Positions 1-7,957 of a stretch of 49,833 nt of DNA are shown one piece after another. The DNA comes from Candidatus Bariatricus faecipullorum. GTDB lineage: Bacteria > Bacillota > Clostridia > Lachnospirales > Lachnospiraceae. The stretch spans positions 1-49,833 of the forward strand of contig DWYV01000006.1 in the NCBI GenBank assembly GCA_019118525.1, written 5' to 3'. The notes beneath the pieces were generated by a model. It was not told the DNA's origin, searched no databases, and worked only from the letters and a program-made list of their open reading frames with translations. A program made the translations under genes and the position numbers. The first letter of the stretch is position 1, and each line of letters begins with the position of its first letter.

Positions 1-27
1 GCAATAAGATATATAGCATTAAAGTTT

Positions 28-179
28 AAGAGAGGTGTCCTCAATCGTATTCAGTCTTCTACGGTTTGTAACGCATCTGCAACAAATCCCGGCTGAATCC
101 CCGTATTTCCGCCCTTTTCGGTTACCCAAACGTTAATCATACGTTTCAGAACGTACAATTTCAGAAAGAAATTACAAAC
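28..179 (+). repeat. Short copy of a repeat whose ends recur at 1577-2054
   Basis: An 18-base block at 28-45 recurs exactly at 1577-1594, and a 33-base block at 147-179 recurs with two mismatches at 2022-2054. The two blocks are in the same order and orientation in both places, so 28-179 and 1577-2054 look like a short and a long version of one element. The interior of this copy does not obviously match the longer one. No gene is seen in 1-312. Confidence 0.6.
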
Positions 180-210
180 CTCTCAGGATATTTATTCTGG
201 GAGGTTTTTT
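176..210 (+). terminator. Rho-independent terminator
   Basis: Arms at 176-186 and 197-207 pair over 11 bases with one G-U, enclose a 10-base AT-rich loop, and run into six T residues. It would end transcription entering from the left edge of the contig. Confidence 0.7.
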
Positions 211-312
211 GATTCCGGTATCTTTCCGGGAAAAGATGTGATACTATAATAGAAATCGATAAAACGGAGTTAGATTTTGTTTTTTACTAATCATTGTTGT
301 GGAGCGGATTAT

Positions 313-1547
313 ATGAATGAACTTGTATCTATTGTAAAAAACCTGATTTCCCATAAGCACGAGGAAGAATGGTTTGAATTTAAAGAAAACTGGTTTGAGT
401 CTCATGCGCTGGGAGAATATATTTCTGGTATGTCTAATGCGGCGGCAATGGCTGGAGAGGAATATGCGTACTTTGTGTGGAGAATAGAGAACAATACCCA
501 TGTAATAAAGGGAACTGCCTTTGACATTCACCAGGATGTTAAAAATGAACCGCTTAAACATTATCTGGCACGTATGCTTAAGCCTGATATAGGCTTTGAT
601 TTCCATGAAATAGAACTTGAAGGAAAAGTACATTTAAAAAGAATCTCGGGCTCTTAACGAAAGCTGGAAAATATAATCTGATGGCACAGCTGCTTTCTGA
701 CAATAGTCACATTCCAGTCCGTTTTTCCTTGTTTTCAGGAGAGACAAAAGCAACGACAATGTATTCTGTCAGAGAGTTTGGAAATACTTGTCTATTGTAT
801 TCTTTAGATGATGTGCTTCGTTATGGGGAAGTGCTGAATATTCCACAGGCAGATGAAAGAAATCGTATTGTTGAACGTAAGGAAGTGCCACTGTTCCATG
901 CTGAGGCGTATAGAGAGGCAGTAATCAATGCATTTGTGCATAATTTATGGATAACCGGTAATGCTCCAATGTTTACAGGATTTCGGGACAGAATTGAAAT
1001 ATTGTCTCGAGGGCACCTGCCGCCGAAACAGACAGTTGAAGGTTTCTTTGCCGGGGAATCAGTTCCGGTCAATCAGAAACTGTCGGATATTTTTCTTCAG
1101 CTCCATATAAGTGAACGTTCTGGACGCGGCGTACCTAAAATAACGGAACTTTATGGTGAAGACTGTATTGAACTTAGAGAGAATAGTATTGTGGTGACGA
1201 TTCCTTTTGAACGGCTGGGAGAAAAGGTATATGCACCAGTTGGTGATGAAAATGTACCAGACAGAAAAGAAATTCCCCCAGTTGGAAAAGAAATTCCCCT
1301 AGTTGGAATAAAAATTCCCCCAGATAGAAGCGAGAATCCTCTATTTAAAGAATCAGGTATAGAGGAACGTATACTAAGATTTTGCGCTGAAGCAAAGAAT
1401 ATCCAAGAAATCATGGAACATCTTGGATATCGCGACAAAAAGACTGTACGTAAATATTTATCTCCGCTTCTTCAACAAGGGCGGGTATCTATGACGATAC
1501 CAGATAAGCCAAACAGCAAAAATCAGAAGTACATTACGATTAAATAA
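313..1547 (+). pseudogene. Decayed AlbA_2-domain / ATP-binding transcriptional regulator (internal deletion plus frame change)
   Basis: The first part (ATG 313, preceded by GGAG) carries the start of an AlbA_2 (Schlafen-type) domain and ends in frame at 657. The second part, open in another frame through to 1547, carries the C-terminal half of the same family: the NLGLLTK segment, YSVREFGN, the REAVINAFVHNLW GHKL-type ATP-binding motif, SERSGRGVPK, and a small winged-helix-like C-terminus. From memory of the family, about 80-100 residues that normally join the halves are missing. Near 625-640 the sequence passes from an AlbA_2 segment directly into the TFKKNLGLL segment in the other frame. 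Full-length relatives have roughly 460-500 residues. A deletion with a frame change is the simplest reading; the C-terminal part (from 681) could in principle still be translated. It lies in AT-rich accessory DNA. Confidence 0.75.
1265..1327 (+). repeat. Three 21-base tandem repeats inside the pseudogene
   Basis: Units at 1265-1285, 1286-1306 and 1307-1327 encode the linker repeats KEIPPVG, KEIPLVG and IKIPPDR. Units one and two differ at a single base. Linkers of this repeated kind are common between the ATPase and C-terminal parts of AlbA_2 proteins. Confidence 0.8.
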
Positions 1548-1576
1548 AAGATTTTACAACATATGAGGAAAGTGAA

Positions 1577-2054
1577 AAGAGAGGTGTCCTCAATTGTTGT
1601 GAGAGTTTCTCAAAAGTGTTCAGCTTTACATTGTGAGGAGCAGGAAAAAAGTACACAAGGAACAAGAATCTCAAGCGAAAGTAGAAGGCTTATGAAGCAG
1701 GAGATGGTTCCGCAAGGAGTGTATCTCCTGCCTTTTGGTATGACGGGCATGCCGTCAGCTTGTGGGGAAGTCCACAAGGGTATAGTTACCGACGAACCCC
1801 ATAGCGACTCTCAAGGTTTGCACTGCAAGGTCTCGCGGACGGTGGAACTCACCATAGTAACAGCGAACTGTGAGAAGTCAGCAGAAGCCGTAGTTGGCAG
1901 GGGATACAGTAGTCTTCTGGAGTCTATACCAAAGGCTGTTGCTTTGATTGGAGATGTATTTTTTCATTATGCTGTCCTCCATATATGAATTTGATTTTGA
2001 GGTGAAGACAAGAACAGCAGACAGAACGAACAATTTTAGAAAGAAATTACAAAC
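1577..2054 (+). repeat. Long copy of the end-repeat element (see 28-179)
   Basis: Its left 18 bases and right 33 bases match the ends of 28-179. Between them lie about 430 bases absent from the short copy, including the intron-like stretch at 1690-1990. The left block contains the small palindrome GAGGTGTCCTC (one central mismatch). The two copies flank the decayed AlbA_2 gene in direct orientation. Confidence 0.6.
1690..1990 (+). other. Group II intron-like RNA remnant without reverse transcriptase
   Basis: The stretch resembles the RNA part that lies 5' of the maturase gene in bacterial group II introns: a segment reading GTCCACAAGGGTATAG, a CAAGGTTTGCACTGCAAGG stem, and AACTGTGAGAAGTCAGCAGA followed by GCCGTAGTTGGCAGG. 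This resemblance is from memory and was not aligned. No maturase gene and no recognisable domain V follow, so it would be a dead 5' fragment. The open frame at 1563-1988 has no protein-like composition and is not called as a gene. The gene-free gap 1548-2089 otherwise holds only the repeat ends. Confidence 0.4.
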
Positions 2055-2089
2055 AACCAGTCAGGAGAGAAAATAAAGGAGAAAGTGAA

Positions 2090-2752
2090 ATGGAAAGAAC
2101 TATTCGGGTTACGGGTAAAGGGAAAATTAGTGTAAAGCCAGATACAATCCGCTTACTGATTGAATTAGAAGGTAGTGCAAAAGATTATGATGAAACAATG
2201 CATATGTCTACAAAACAGACTGAGATAGTGAAGGATTGTTTTGAAAAATTAGAATTTCAACGCTCTGATGTAAAGACGATGTCTTTTAATGTTGATACAG
2301 ATTATGAGAGTTATCAGGCAAAGGATAAAAGCAGGAAAAGAAGATTTGTTGGTTATAAATATAGACATACAATGAAAATAGAATTTCCGGCCGACAATGT
2401 GACTTTGGGAAAAGTATTACATAGTTTGACGCATTGTGAAGCCCACCCAGAATTTAGAATTGTTTATACTGTAAAGAATATGGAGGCAGCGCGAACATTG
2501 TTGTTAAAACAGGCAGTAACAGATTCGAAAAATAAAGCGAAAATTCTATCTGAAGCAGCAGAAGTTAAACTGGGTGATATTATTAGTATTGATTATTCAT
2601 GGGAGAAAAGAGATGTAGCTTCTGCACCGGTTGGGCGGTTCATAGAAATAATGGCATTAAAGGATGACACTTTTGACGATTGTACAGTGGACATTGAGCC
2701 TGAAGATATTGACGTGTCAGACACGGTAACTGTCGTGTGGAAAATTATATAA
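2090..2752 (+). CDS. SIMPL-domain (DUF541) protein
   Basis: The 220-residue protein begins with the typical SIMPL opening (RTIRVTGKGKISVKPDTIRL) and keeps the alternating strand/helix pattern of the domain to its end. SIMPL proteins form oligomers, and their biochemical role is mostly unknown. No signal peptide or membrane segment is visible, so it should be cytoplasmic, unlike the exported Gram-negative relatives. The ATG is preceded by AAAGGAG at good distance. Codon use is AT-rich like the pseudogene before it and unlike the genes from 2864 on, which suggests it belongs to the same acquired patch. It starts just after the long repeat (1577-2054) and appears to be a single-gene unit. Confidence 0.8.
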   Translation: MERTIRVTGKGKISVKPDTIRLLIELEGSAKDYDETMHMSTKQTEIVKDCFEKLEFQRSDVKTMSFNVDTDYESYQAKDKSRKRRFVGYKYRHTMKIEFPADNVTLGKVLHSLTHCEAHPEFRIVYTVKNMEAARTLLLKQAVTDSKNKAKILSEAAEVKLGDIISIDYSWEKRDVASAPVGRFIEIMALKDDTFDDCTVDIEPEDIDVSDTVTVVWKII

Positions 2753-2863
2753 ATTTATAGTTAGAGAATTTTGCATATTGTATCCGTTGATAAGTGTTAC
2801 ATAAGGAGAGATGCTACATTATTCCTATAACCCGTAAACCATTCCACCCTCAAAGGAGGACCC

Positions 2864-3412
2864 ATGATGGACGAATCACTTTTTATAGATTTACTGACAC
2901 AGAAAATGATGATCTTTGACCGGGAAGACCCGCAGCGCATCCACCATTTCCTGAAAGTTCACCGTTTTGCCCAGCTTATTGCCCGGCTGGAAGGAGTAGA
3001 TGACCATACCCGTTTTCTTACAGAATGTGCGGCTCTGGTACATGATATCGGCATTCGCCCGGCCGAGGAAAAATACGGACACTGTGACGGAAAGCTTCAG
3101 GAAAAGGAAGGGCCTGCCTATGCCAGAGCACTGCTGAAGGAAATGGGGATGGAGGAGCCGGATATGGAGCGCGTCTGTTATCTGGTAGGACATCATCACA
3201 CTTATCAGCAGATAGACGGGCTGGATTATCAGATACTGGTAGAGGCAGATTTCCTGGTGAATTTTTATGACGACAGTCTGAGCCGGGAGGCAGTAGCCCA
3301 TGCTGTGGAGACTATTTTCCGCACAGAGACGGGAAAGAAACTGTGCCAGGTTATCTATGGCTGTCCAAAGGCAGATGAAAGTAGCGCGTTCCTGATTGCA
3401 ACAGAGGAATGA
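2864..3412 (+). CDS. HD-domain phosphohydrolase
   Basis: A 182-residue single-domain HD protein. Metal-binding residues are seen in order: His near residue 28 (FLKVHRFAQLIAR), the HD pair in ALVHDIG, His-His in LVGHHHTY, and Asp in LVEADFLVN. HD proteins hydrolyse phosphate esters such as nucleotides or nucleotide second messengers; the substrate here cannot be told from sequence. The ATG follows AAAGGAGG. A second ATG directly adjoins it, so the true start may be one codon later. It is followed after 22 bases by the zinc-finger gene at 3435, and the two probably share a transcript. Confidence 0.8.
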   Translation: MMDESLFIDLLTQKMMIFDREDPQRIHHFLKVHRFAQLIARLEGVDDHTRFLTECAALVHDIGIRPAEEKYGHCDGKLQEKEGPAYARALLKEMGMEEPDMERVCYLVGHHHTYQQIDGLDYQILVEADFLVNFYDDSLSREAVAHAVETIFRTETGKKLCQVIYGCPKADESSAFLIATEE

Positions 3413-3434
3413 CTGGGAAAACGAGGAGAAAGAT

Positions 3435-5231
3435 ATGGCTGTACAGACAAAAGGATTTTGTAAATACTGTGGAAAAGAGTATACTGCGGGAGGAATCCTC
3501 CGGCATCTGCCTGCCTGCCCGGTGCGCAGGAAACGGCTGGAGGAAGAAAAAGGCAAAAACGCCTGCGGTTATTATATGCTTTCTGTAAAAGGAAAATGGG
3601 ATAAAACATACTGGATAATTCTGGAAATCAGTGAAAATGCTACTCTTGAGAATCTGGACCGGTTCCTGCGGGACATCTGGCTGGAATGCTGCGGACATCT
3701 CAGCGCATTTACAATCGAAGGAATTCAGTATGAAATCCAGCCGAATGAGGACTGGTTCTGGGGTGCACCGCCCAAAAGTATGAAGTACAAACTGAAAACA
3801 GTGCTGTACCCGGAAGCGAAATTTTTCTATGAATACGATTTTGGCTCAACAACGGAACTGGAACTTCGTGTAGTCGGATACCGTACCGGTAGACAGAAAA
3901 AAGAGAAAATCACTTTACTTTCCCGGAATAATCCGCCGGAAATTCTCTGCGGACAGTGCGGAAAAAATCCGGCCCAGTGGATAGAAGAAGGGTATTATTT
4001 TGAAAGAAGTCCATTCTGGTGTGAGGAATGTCTGAAGAAAGCAGAAGAAGCTGATTCGGACGAAATCTGTGTGCCGGAAATGGTTCTTCCTGTGTGCAAT
4101 TCCCCCAGGATGGGTGTCTGTGGATACGAAGGAAGCACCCTGTATCCGGACCAGTTTGAGCCGGATGCTGCCGGGGAAGAAGCAGAAGACCGGGGAAAGG
4201 GAAAAAAGAGGGCTCCTGAGAAAACAAAGGCCGGAGAACTGACGAAAAAACTCTATGAAACTGCCCTTCGGATTAAAGAGTTAAAGCCCTGGGATTCGTT
4301 CTGGGACAGGGAACTTATCTGCCTTCAGGATGGGAAAGAGGAGGAGGCCGCCTGGGTCAGCATTCTGGGACGGGGCGGAGACTGCTACGGAATCGTTGTC
4401 TATGAGGGCCATGCCGGACTGAATGATTTCTTTATGCTGGCAACGCAGGAAGAACTGGGAATTCCCCAGGATTATGCGATGTTCAGTCAGAATAATCTGA
4501 CCTGCTACTGGGGCAGCCGGAAAGAGCTTTCCCAAAAGGAGAGAAAACAGATTCGGGACATGGGATATAAGTTCCGGGGAGAGAATCAGTGGCTGTATTT
4601 TCGGAGTTTTCGAACGAAATTCTATCCGGCTGCTTTCAGCCCGGAGGAGACTGCGCGGATGCTATATTACATGGAACTTCTGGAGAAAGCACTGAAAAAG
4701 CAGGAGGAGGAAAAGATTTCCGTTGCTTTTGACCAGGAGAAATGTCTCTGCTTCCGGGTAGATGAGAAAACGGGAAGTGCTTCCCTCACGGAGACATCTC
4801 TTCCCTTTGCGAAATGCCGGATGCGATGCCTGGTTGTGGCCGATGAGGAATATCGGCAGGAACTGCGCAGTCTGCCGCGGCAGGACGGAATACTGGAAAT
4901 CGATATCAGGTATGTCGGAGAGCCGCTGGCCGGAGAGGGGTATGACCGTCCTGTACATCCGGTATTTTCCATTGTGGCTGAACAGGACTTCGGAACCATT
5001 CTTGACGCGGATATGATAGGACCGGAAAAGGATGAAATGGTAGAGATAGCAAATTATCTGGTGGAATTTATGGAGGACTACGGAGCTCCAGAGGAAATCC
5101 AGGTCTGCAATCGGCTTCTGGAAGCGAACCTGGAGGATATCTGTGAACTGACCGGGACGAAACTGCGCAGAGTAAAGCATCTTCCCAGTATTGAAAAATT
5201 TATCGAAGATTTTAAGAAATTACATCGGTAA
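3435..5231 (+). CDS. Zinc-finger protein with pRiA4b ORF-3-like domain
   Basis: A 598-residue protein. An N-terminal C2HC-like finger (FCKYCGKEY...RHLPACP) is followed by a pRiA4b ORF-3 / IS1096 TnpR-like domain marked by YEYDFGSTTEL near residue 135. Next come a second four-Cys zinc site (CGQCGKNP...CEEC), an acidic linker, and a long C-terminal part ending in a region rich in acidic residues (EMVEIANYLVEFMEDYG). The biochemical function of this family is unknown; similar proteins often carry a SEC-C or zinc motif. ATG 3435 is chosen because GGAGAAAG precedes it and the upstream in-frame ATG at 3396 would overlap the HD gene. It ends 9 bases from the convergent TetR gene. Confidence 0.7.
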   Translation: MAVQTKGFCKYCGKEYTAGGILRHLPACPVRRKRLEEEKGKNACGYYMLSVKGKWDKTYWIILEISENATLENLDRFLRDIWLECCGHLSAFTIEGIQYEIQPNEDWFWGAPPKSMKYKLKTVLYPEAKFFYEYDFGSTTELELRVVGYRTGRQKKEKITLLSRNNPPEILCGQCGKNPAQWIEEGYYFERSPFWCEECLKKAEEADSDEICVPEMVLPVCNSPRMGVCGYEGSTLYPDQFEPDAAGEEAEDRGKGKKRAPEKTKAGELTKKLYETALRIKELKPWDSFWDRELICLQDGKEEEAAWVSILGRGGDCYGIVVYEGHAGLNDFFMLATQEELGIPQDYAMFSQNNLTCYWGSRKELSQKERKQIRDMGYKFRGENQWLYFRSFRTKFYPAAFSPEETARMLYYMELLEKALKKQEEEKISVAFDQEKCLCFRVDEKTGSASLTETSLPFAKCRMRCLVVADEEYRQELRSLPRQDGILEIDIRYVGEPLAGEGYDRPVHPVFSIVAEQDFGTILDADMIGPEKDEMVEIANYLVEFMEDYGAPEEIQVCNRLLEANLEDICELTGTKLRRVKHLPSIEKFIEDFKKLHR

Positions 5232-5240
5232 AATGCAGAC

Positions 5241-5795
5241 TTACCGCTCCGGCGCCAGGGAGGCCAGTACATAGGCCAGCTCCTGCGTCGAAGTCTGGAA
5301 ATCCTCTGCCGTCCAGGGCTCCAGCACGCTGCAGAGCCCGCCAATCAGAAACGAATTATAGAAAAGCCGGAGGGTCTCCCTGTTGGGGCGGCCCTTTAGC
5401 ATGTCCAGCATCAGGCCGTCCTCCATCCACCGGATACAGCAGGTGGTGAAGGTGCGGGAAAACCAGGGGAACAGCCGGTTCTGATAAAGCGCCCTCAGAA
5501 ACGTGCTGTGTTCCTTCCAGTACTGGAAAAAGTTCCGGTACAGAAGCAGAGCGTCCGTGCAGGTAAAATCCACGGAATCCAGAAGATTCCGGACATACTT
5601 TTCTGTCAGAAAATCTATCAGGTCCAGTTTGCTGTCGCAGTTCCGGTAAAAGGTGCGCCGGGTAATGCCGGCAGTCTGACAAATCTGTGTAACAGTAATT
5701 TCTTCAAATCCTTCTTTCTGCATCAGGTCAAGCAGAGCTTCGGCCAGGGCATTCAGGGAATAGAGTACCTGCCGGTTTTCCGAGTGCTTAAACAT
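5241..5795 (-). CDS. TetR/AcrR-family transcriptional regulator
   Basis: A 184-residue protein with an N-terminal TetR helix-turn-helix (EEITVTQICQTAGITRRTFYRNCDSKLDLIDFL) and an all-helical C-terminal ligand-binding half of normal length. The start at 5795 has GGGAG eight bases upstream; an upstream in-frame start at 5837 lacks a site. It is divergent from the short-chain dehydrogenase gene at 5927, the usual arrangement for a repressor and its target. The 131-base gap between them contains a 12-base palindrome. The likely ligand is a substrate or product of the dehydrogenase, but nothing in the sequence identifies it. Confidence 0.88.
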   Translation of the reverse strand: MFKHSENRQVLYSLNALAEALLDLMQKEGFEEITVTQICQTAGITRRTFYRNCDSKLDLIDFLTEKYVRNLLDSVDFTCTDALLLYRNFFQYWKEHSTFLRALYQNRLFPWFSRTFTTCCIRWMEDGLMLDMLKGRPNRETLRLFYNSFLIGGLCSVLEPWTAEDFQTSTQELAYVLASLAPER

Positions 5796-5856
5796 GTCAC
5801 ATTTCTCCCTTTTCTGAGTAAGTTCCGGGGCTGTCATTGCTGATTTTTCCCCAAAA

Positions 5857-5903
5857 ACAGTATACTGTAATCAGATGATACCAGTTGACAGAGAACTTGT
5901 CAA
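5857..5903 (+). promoter_or_regulatory. Candidate TetR operator sites between TetR and SDR genes
   Basis: A perfect 12-base palindrome ACAGTATACTGT lies at 5857-5868. A second inverted repeat, TTGACA at 5885-5890 and TTGTCAA at 5897-5903, follows 16 bases later, and its left half also looks like a -35 element. Both lie between divergent genes, as expected for a TetR operator. The assignment is inference. Confidence 0.5.
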
Positions 5904-5926
5904 AGCGGACAAAAAGGAGGAAGAAC

Positions 5927-6763
5927 ATGGGAGAAAAAAGATTACAGGTGGTAACGGGCGGCACATCCGGCATGGGACTGGAGACGGCGAAAGCGCTGGC
6001 AAAATTCGGACCGGTTCTTGTCGGGGGAAGAAATGAGAAGCGGCTGGAACATGCCATGGACTATCTGAAGGCGGCCGGAGCCGAAGTCTACGGAAAGACC
6101 TGCGATATCTCGAATCCGGAGTCGGTTCAGGAATTTGCGGAATATGCCGCCGGAATTGCGCCGATAGGAAATGTGGTGAATGCGGCAGGCGTGGATTTTG
6201 ATAACGCTTCTTCGGAACTGATTGTAAAGATTAACATCCAGGGAACCCATTTTGTACTGGAAGCTTTTCTGCCTTATCTGAATCATTCCAGTATACTGAA
6301 TTATTCTTCCATCACCGGGTACTACTATCAGATGAAAAAAGAAGATATCGAGGTATGGAAACATCCGGAGGCGGAAGATTTCTGCGAGAAAGTGCTGGCG
6401 CTGATTCCGGAACCCACGGATCCGAGAGTGGCCAGACTTGGCCCGGAATACGGGACCTATACCTGCTCCAAGCGGTTTGTAATCTGGTACACCATGGCAA
6501 ATGTGGTCCGGGTGGCCCGGAAAAATAACAGCCGGATTCTTTCAATTGCGCCGGGTTCCTTTATGACGCCCATGCTGGAGGGTCAGGCAGATTACCTGGA
6601 TTCCATTGCAAAGGGAACGGCATTTGGACGGATTGGGCAGCCGGAAGAGATGGCGGACCTGATAGCCGGACTTCTGGATGAGGGACACGAGTATCTGACC
6701 GGATGTGATATCATTATGGACGGCGGGAAATTTGCCATGTCCACCACGGAGCAGTTCGAATAG
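5927..6763 (+). CDS. Short-chain dehydrogenase/reductase, possibly 3-alpha-hydroxysteroid dehydrogenase type
   Basis: A 278-residue NAD(P)-dependent oxidoreductase. The Rossmann motif TGGTSGMG is at 10-17, NAAG at 85-88, the catalytic Ser about 127-128 (NYSSITG) and YxxxK at 178-182 (YTCSK). About 50 residues separate the Ser from the Tyr, where the classical spacing is near 13. Such an insertion, and the C-terminal pattern (IMDGG...TEQFE), recall the Comamonas 3-alpha-hydroxysteroid dehydrogenase/carbonyl reductase. That likeness is from memory, so steroid or bile-acid activity is a hypothesis. ATG 5927 has AAGGAGG seven bases upstream; an in-frame TTG at 5885 falls in the putative operator and is rejected. 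Probably controlled by the divergent TetR regulator. Confidence 0.8.
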   Translation: MGEKRLQVVTGGTSGMGLETAKALAKFGPVLVGGRNEKRLEHAMDYLKAAGAEVYGKTCDISNPESVQEFAEYAAGIAPIGNVVNAAGVDFDNASSELIVKINIQGTHFVLEAFLPYLNHSSILNYSSITGYYYQMKKEDIEVWKHPEAEDFCEKVLALIPEPTDPRVARLGPEYGTYTCSKRFVIWYTMANVVRVARKNNSRILSIAPGSFMTPMLEGQADYLDSIAKGTAFGRIGQPEEMADLIAGLLDEGHEYLTGCDIIMDGGKFAMSTTEQFE

Positions 6764-6870
6764 CTTTCGGGAGGTTTTTCTGTCCTTTGCCGCGAAAGTG
6801 TGCTAGAATGGACTGGGACCAGGGGAAGCGTTCCTCTGGGAATCCGAGAGAATGACAGGGAGGAAGAACC

Positions 6871-7896
6871 GTGCTTTATTTTGAAAATGATTACAGTGAA
6901 GGTGCGCATGAAAAGATTTTAAAGCGCCTTTATGAGACAAATATGGAAAAGCTGCCGGGTTACGGAATGGACAGATACAGTGCCTCCGCAAAGGAAAAGA
7001 TTCGCAAAAGCTGCGGAGCTTTGGAAGCGGACATTTATTTTCTGACCGGGGGAACCCAGACCAATAAAACCGTGATAGCAGGAATACTCAGACCTTATGA
7101 AGGAGTGGTGGCAGCAGTCACCGGACATGTCAGCGTACATGAAGCGGGAGCGATTGAAAACAGCGGTCACAAGGTGCTTGGCATACTGGAGGAGCAGGGA
7201 AAACTTTCAGCCTCCGCCGTCCGGACATACCTGGAAACATTTTATGGAGATGAGAACCACGAACACATGGTGTTCCCGGGAATGGTGTATATTTCCCATC
7301 CGACGGAATACGGAACACTGTATACAAAGCGGGAGCTGGAAGAGCTTTCGGCGGTCTGCCGGGAATACGGAATCCCTCTTTATATGGACGGGGCGAGGCT
7401 GGGATATGGACTGGCGTGCCCGGAGACGGATGTAACCCTGCGGGATGTGGCGGCACTCTGCGATGTATTTTACATCGGCGGAACAAAAGTGGGCGCTCTC
7501 AGCGGGGAGGCGGTAGTTTTTCCCCGGAACAATGCACCGGCGCATTTTCTGACCATGGTAAAACAGAATGGGGCGCTTTCTGCCAAAGGGAGGCTGAACG
7601 GCATTCAGTTTGATGTTCTGTTTACGGACGGACTGTATCTGGAAATCAGCAGGAACGCCATAGAAACGGCAGAAGCACTGCGGGAAATTCTCCGGGAAAA
7701 GGGATACCGTTTTTACCTGGAAAATCCCACCAATCAGATTTTCGTTGTGCTGGAAAATGAGCAGATGGAAAGACTGAGAAAAGAGGTGGTATTCAGCTTC
7801 TGGGAGAAGCTGGATGAGAGCCATACGGTTGTCCGCTTTGCCACAAGCTGGGCCACCCGGATGGAGGACGTAAAAGCCCTGGAAAAACTGCTTTAA
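6871..7896 (+). CDS. ltaE: Low-specificity threonine aldolase / beta-eliminating lyase family PLP enzyme
   Basis: A 341-residue fold-type I PLP enzyme that in this family cleaves L-threonine or L-allo-threonine to glycine and acetaldehyde. Visible marks are the N-terminal NDYSEGAHEKIL, TGGTQTNKT for phosphate binding, the cofactor Asp in YMDGARLGYGL and the Schiff-base lysine at 206 (GGTKVGAL). The length is normal. The start is GTG, with GGGAGG nine bases upstream. A small hairpin (6832-6852) lies just before it. The gene is followed by a strong inverted repeat shared with the convergent permease gene. Stereospecificity cannot be assigned. Confidence 0.85.
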   Translation: MLYFENDYSEGAHEKILKRLYETNMEKLPGYGMDRYSASAKEKIRKSCGALEADIYFLTGGTQTNKTVIAGILRPYEGVVAAVTGHVSVHEAGAIENSGHKVLGILEEQGKLSASAVRTYLETFYGDENHEHMVFPGMVYISHPTEYGTLYTKRELEELSAVCREYGIPLYMDGARLGYGLACPETDVTLRDVAALCDVFYIGGTKVGALSGEAVVFPRNNAPAHFLTMVKQNGALSAKGRLNGIQFDVLFTDGLYLEISRNAIETAEALREILREKGYRFYLENPTNQIFVVLENEQMERLRKEVVFSFWEKLDESHTVVRFATSWATRMEDVKALEKLL

Positions 7897-7917
7897 AATT
7901 TCATTGAAAATTTCACT

Positions 7918-7951
7918 GGGGACGGGTACCGGCTGACTGGTACCCGTCCCC
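7918..7951. terminator. Inverted repeat between convergent genes, likely bidirectional terminator
   Basis: Perfect 13-base arms (7918-7930 and 7939-7951; GGGGACGGGTACC) with an 8-base loop lie between the convergent aldolase and permease genes. The T tracts on either side are poor, so it may act by structure or be an intergenic repeat. Confidence 0.6.
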
Positions 7952-7957
7952 GGTTTG

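Noticed and set aside
1563-1988. 141-codon open frame in the intron-like region
   Set aside because: No recognisable domain, spans RNA-like sequence and the repeat end; more likely non-coding.
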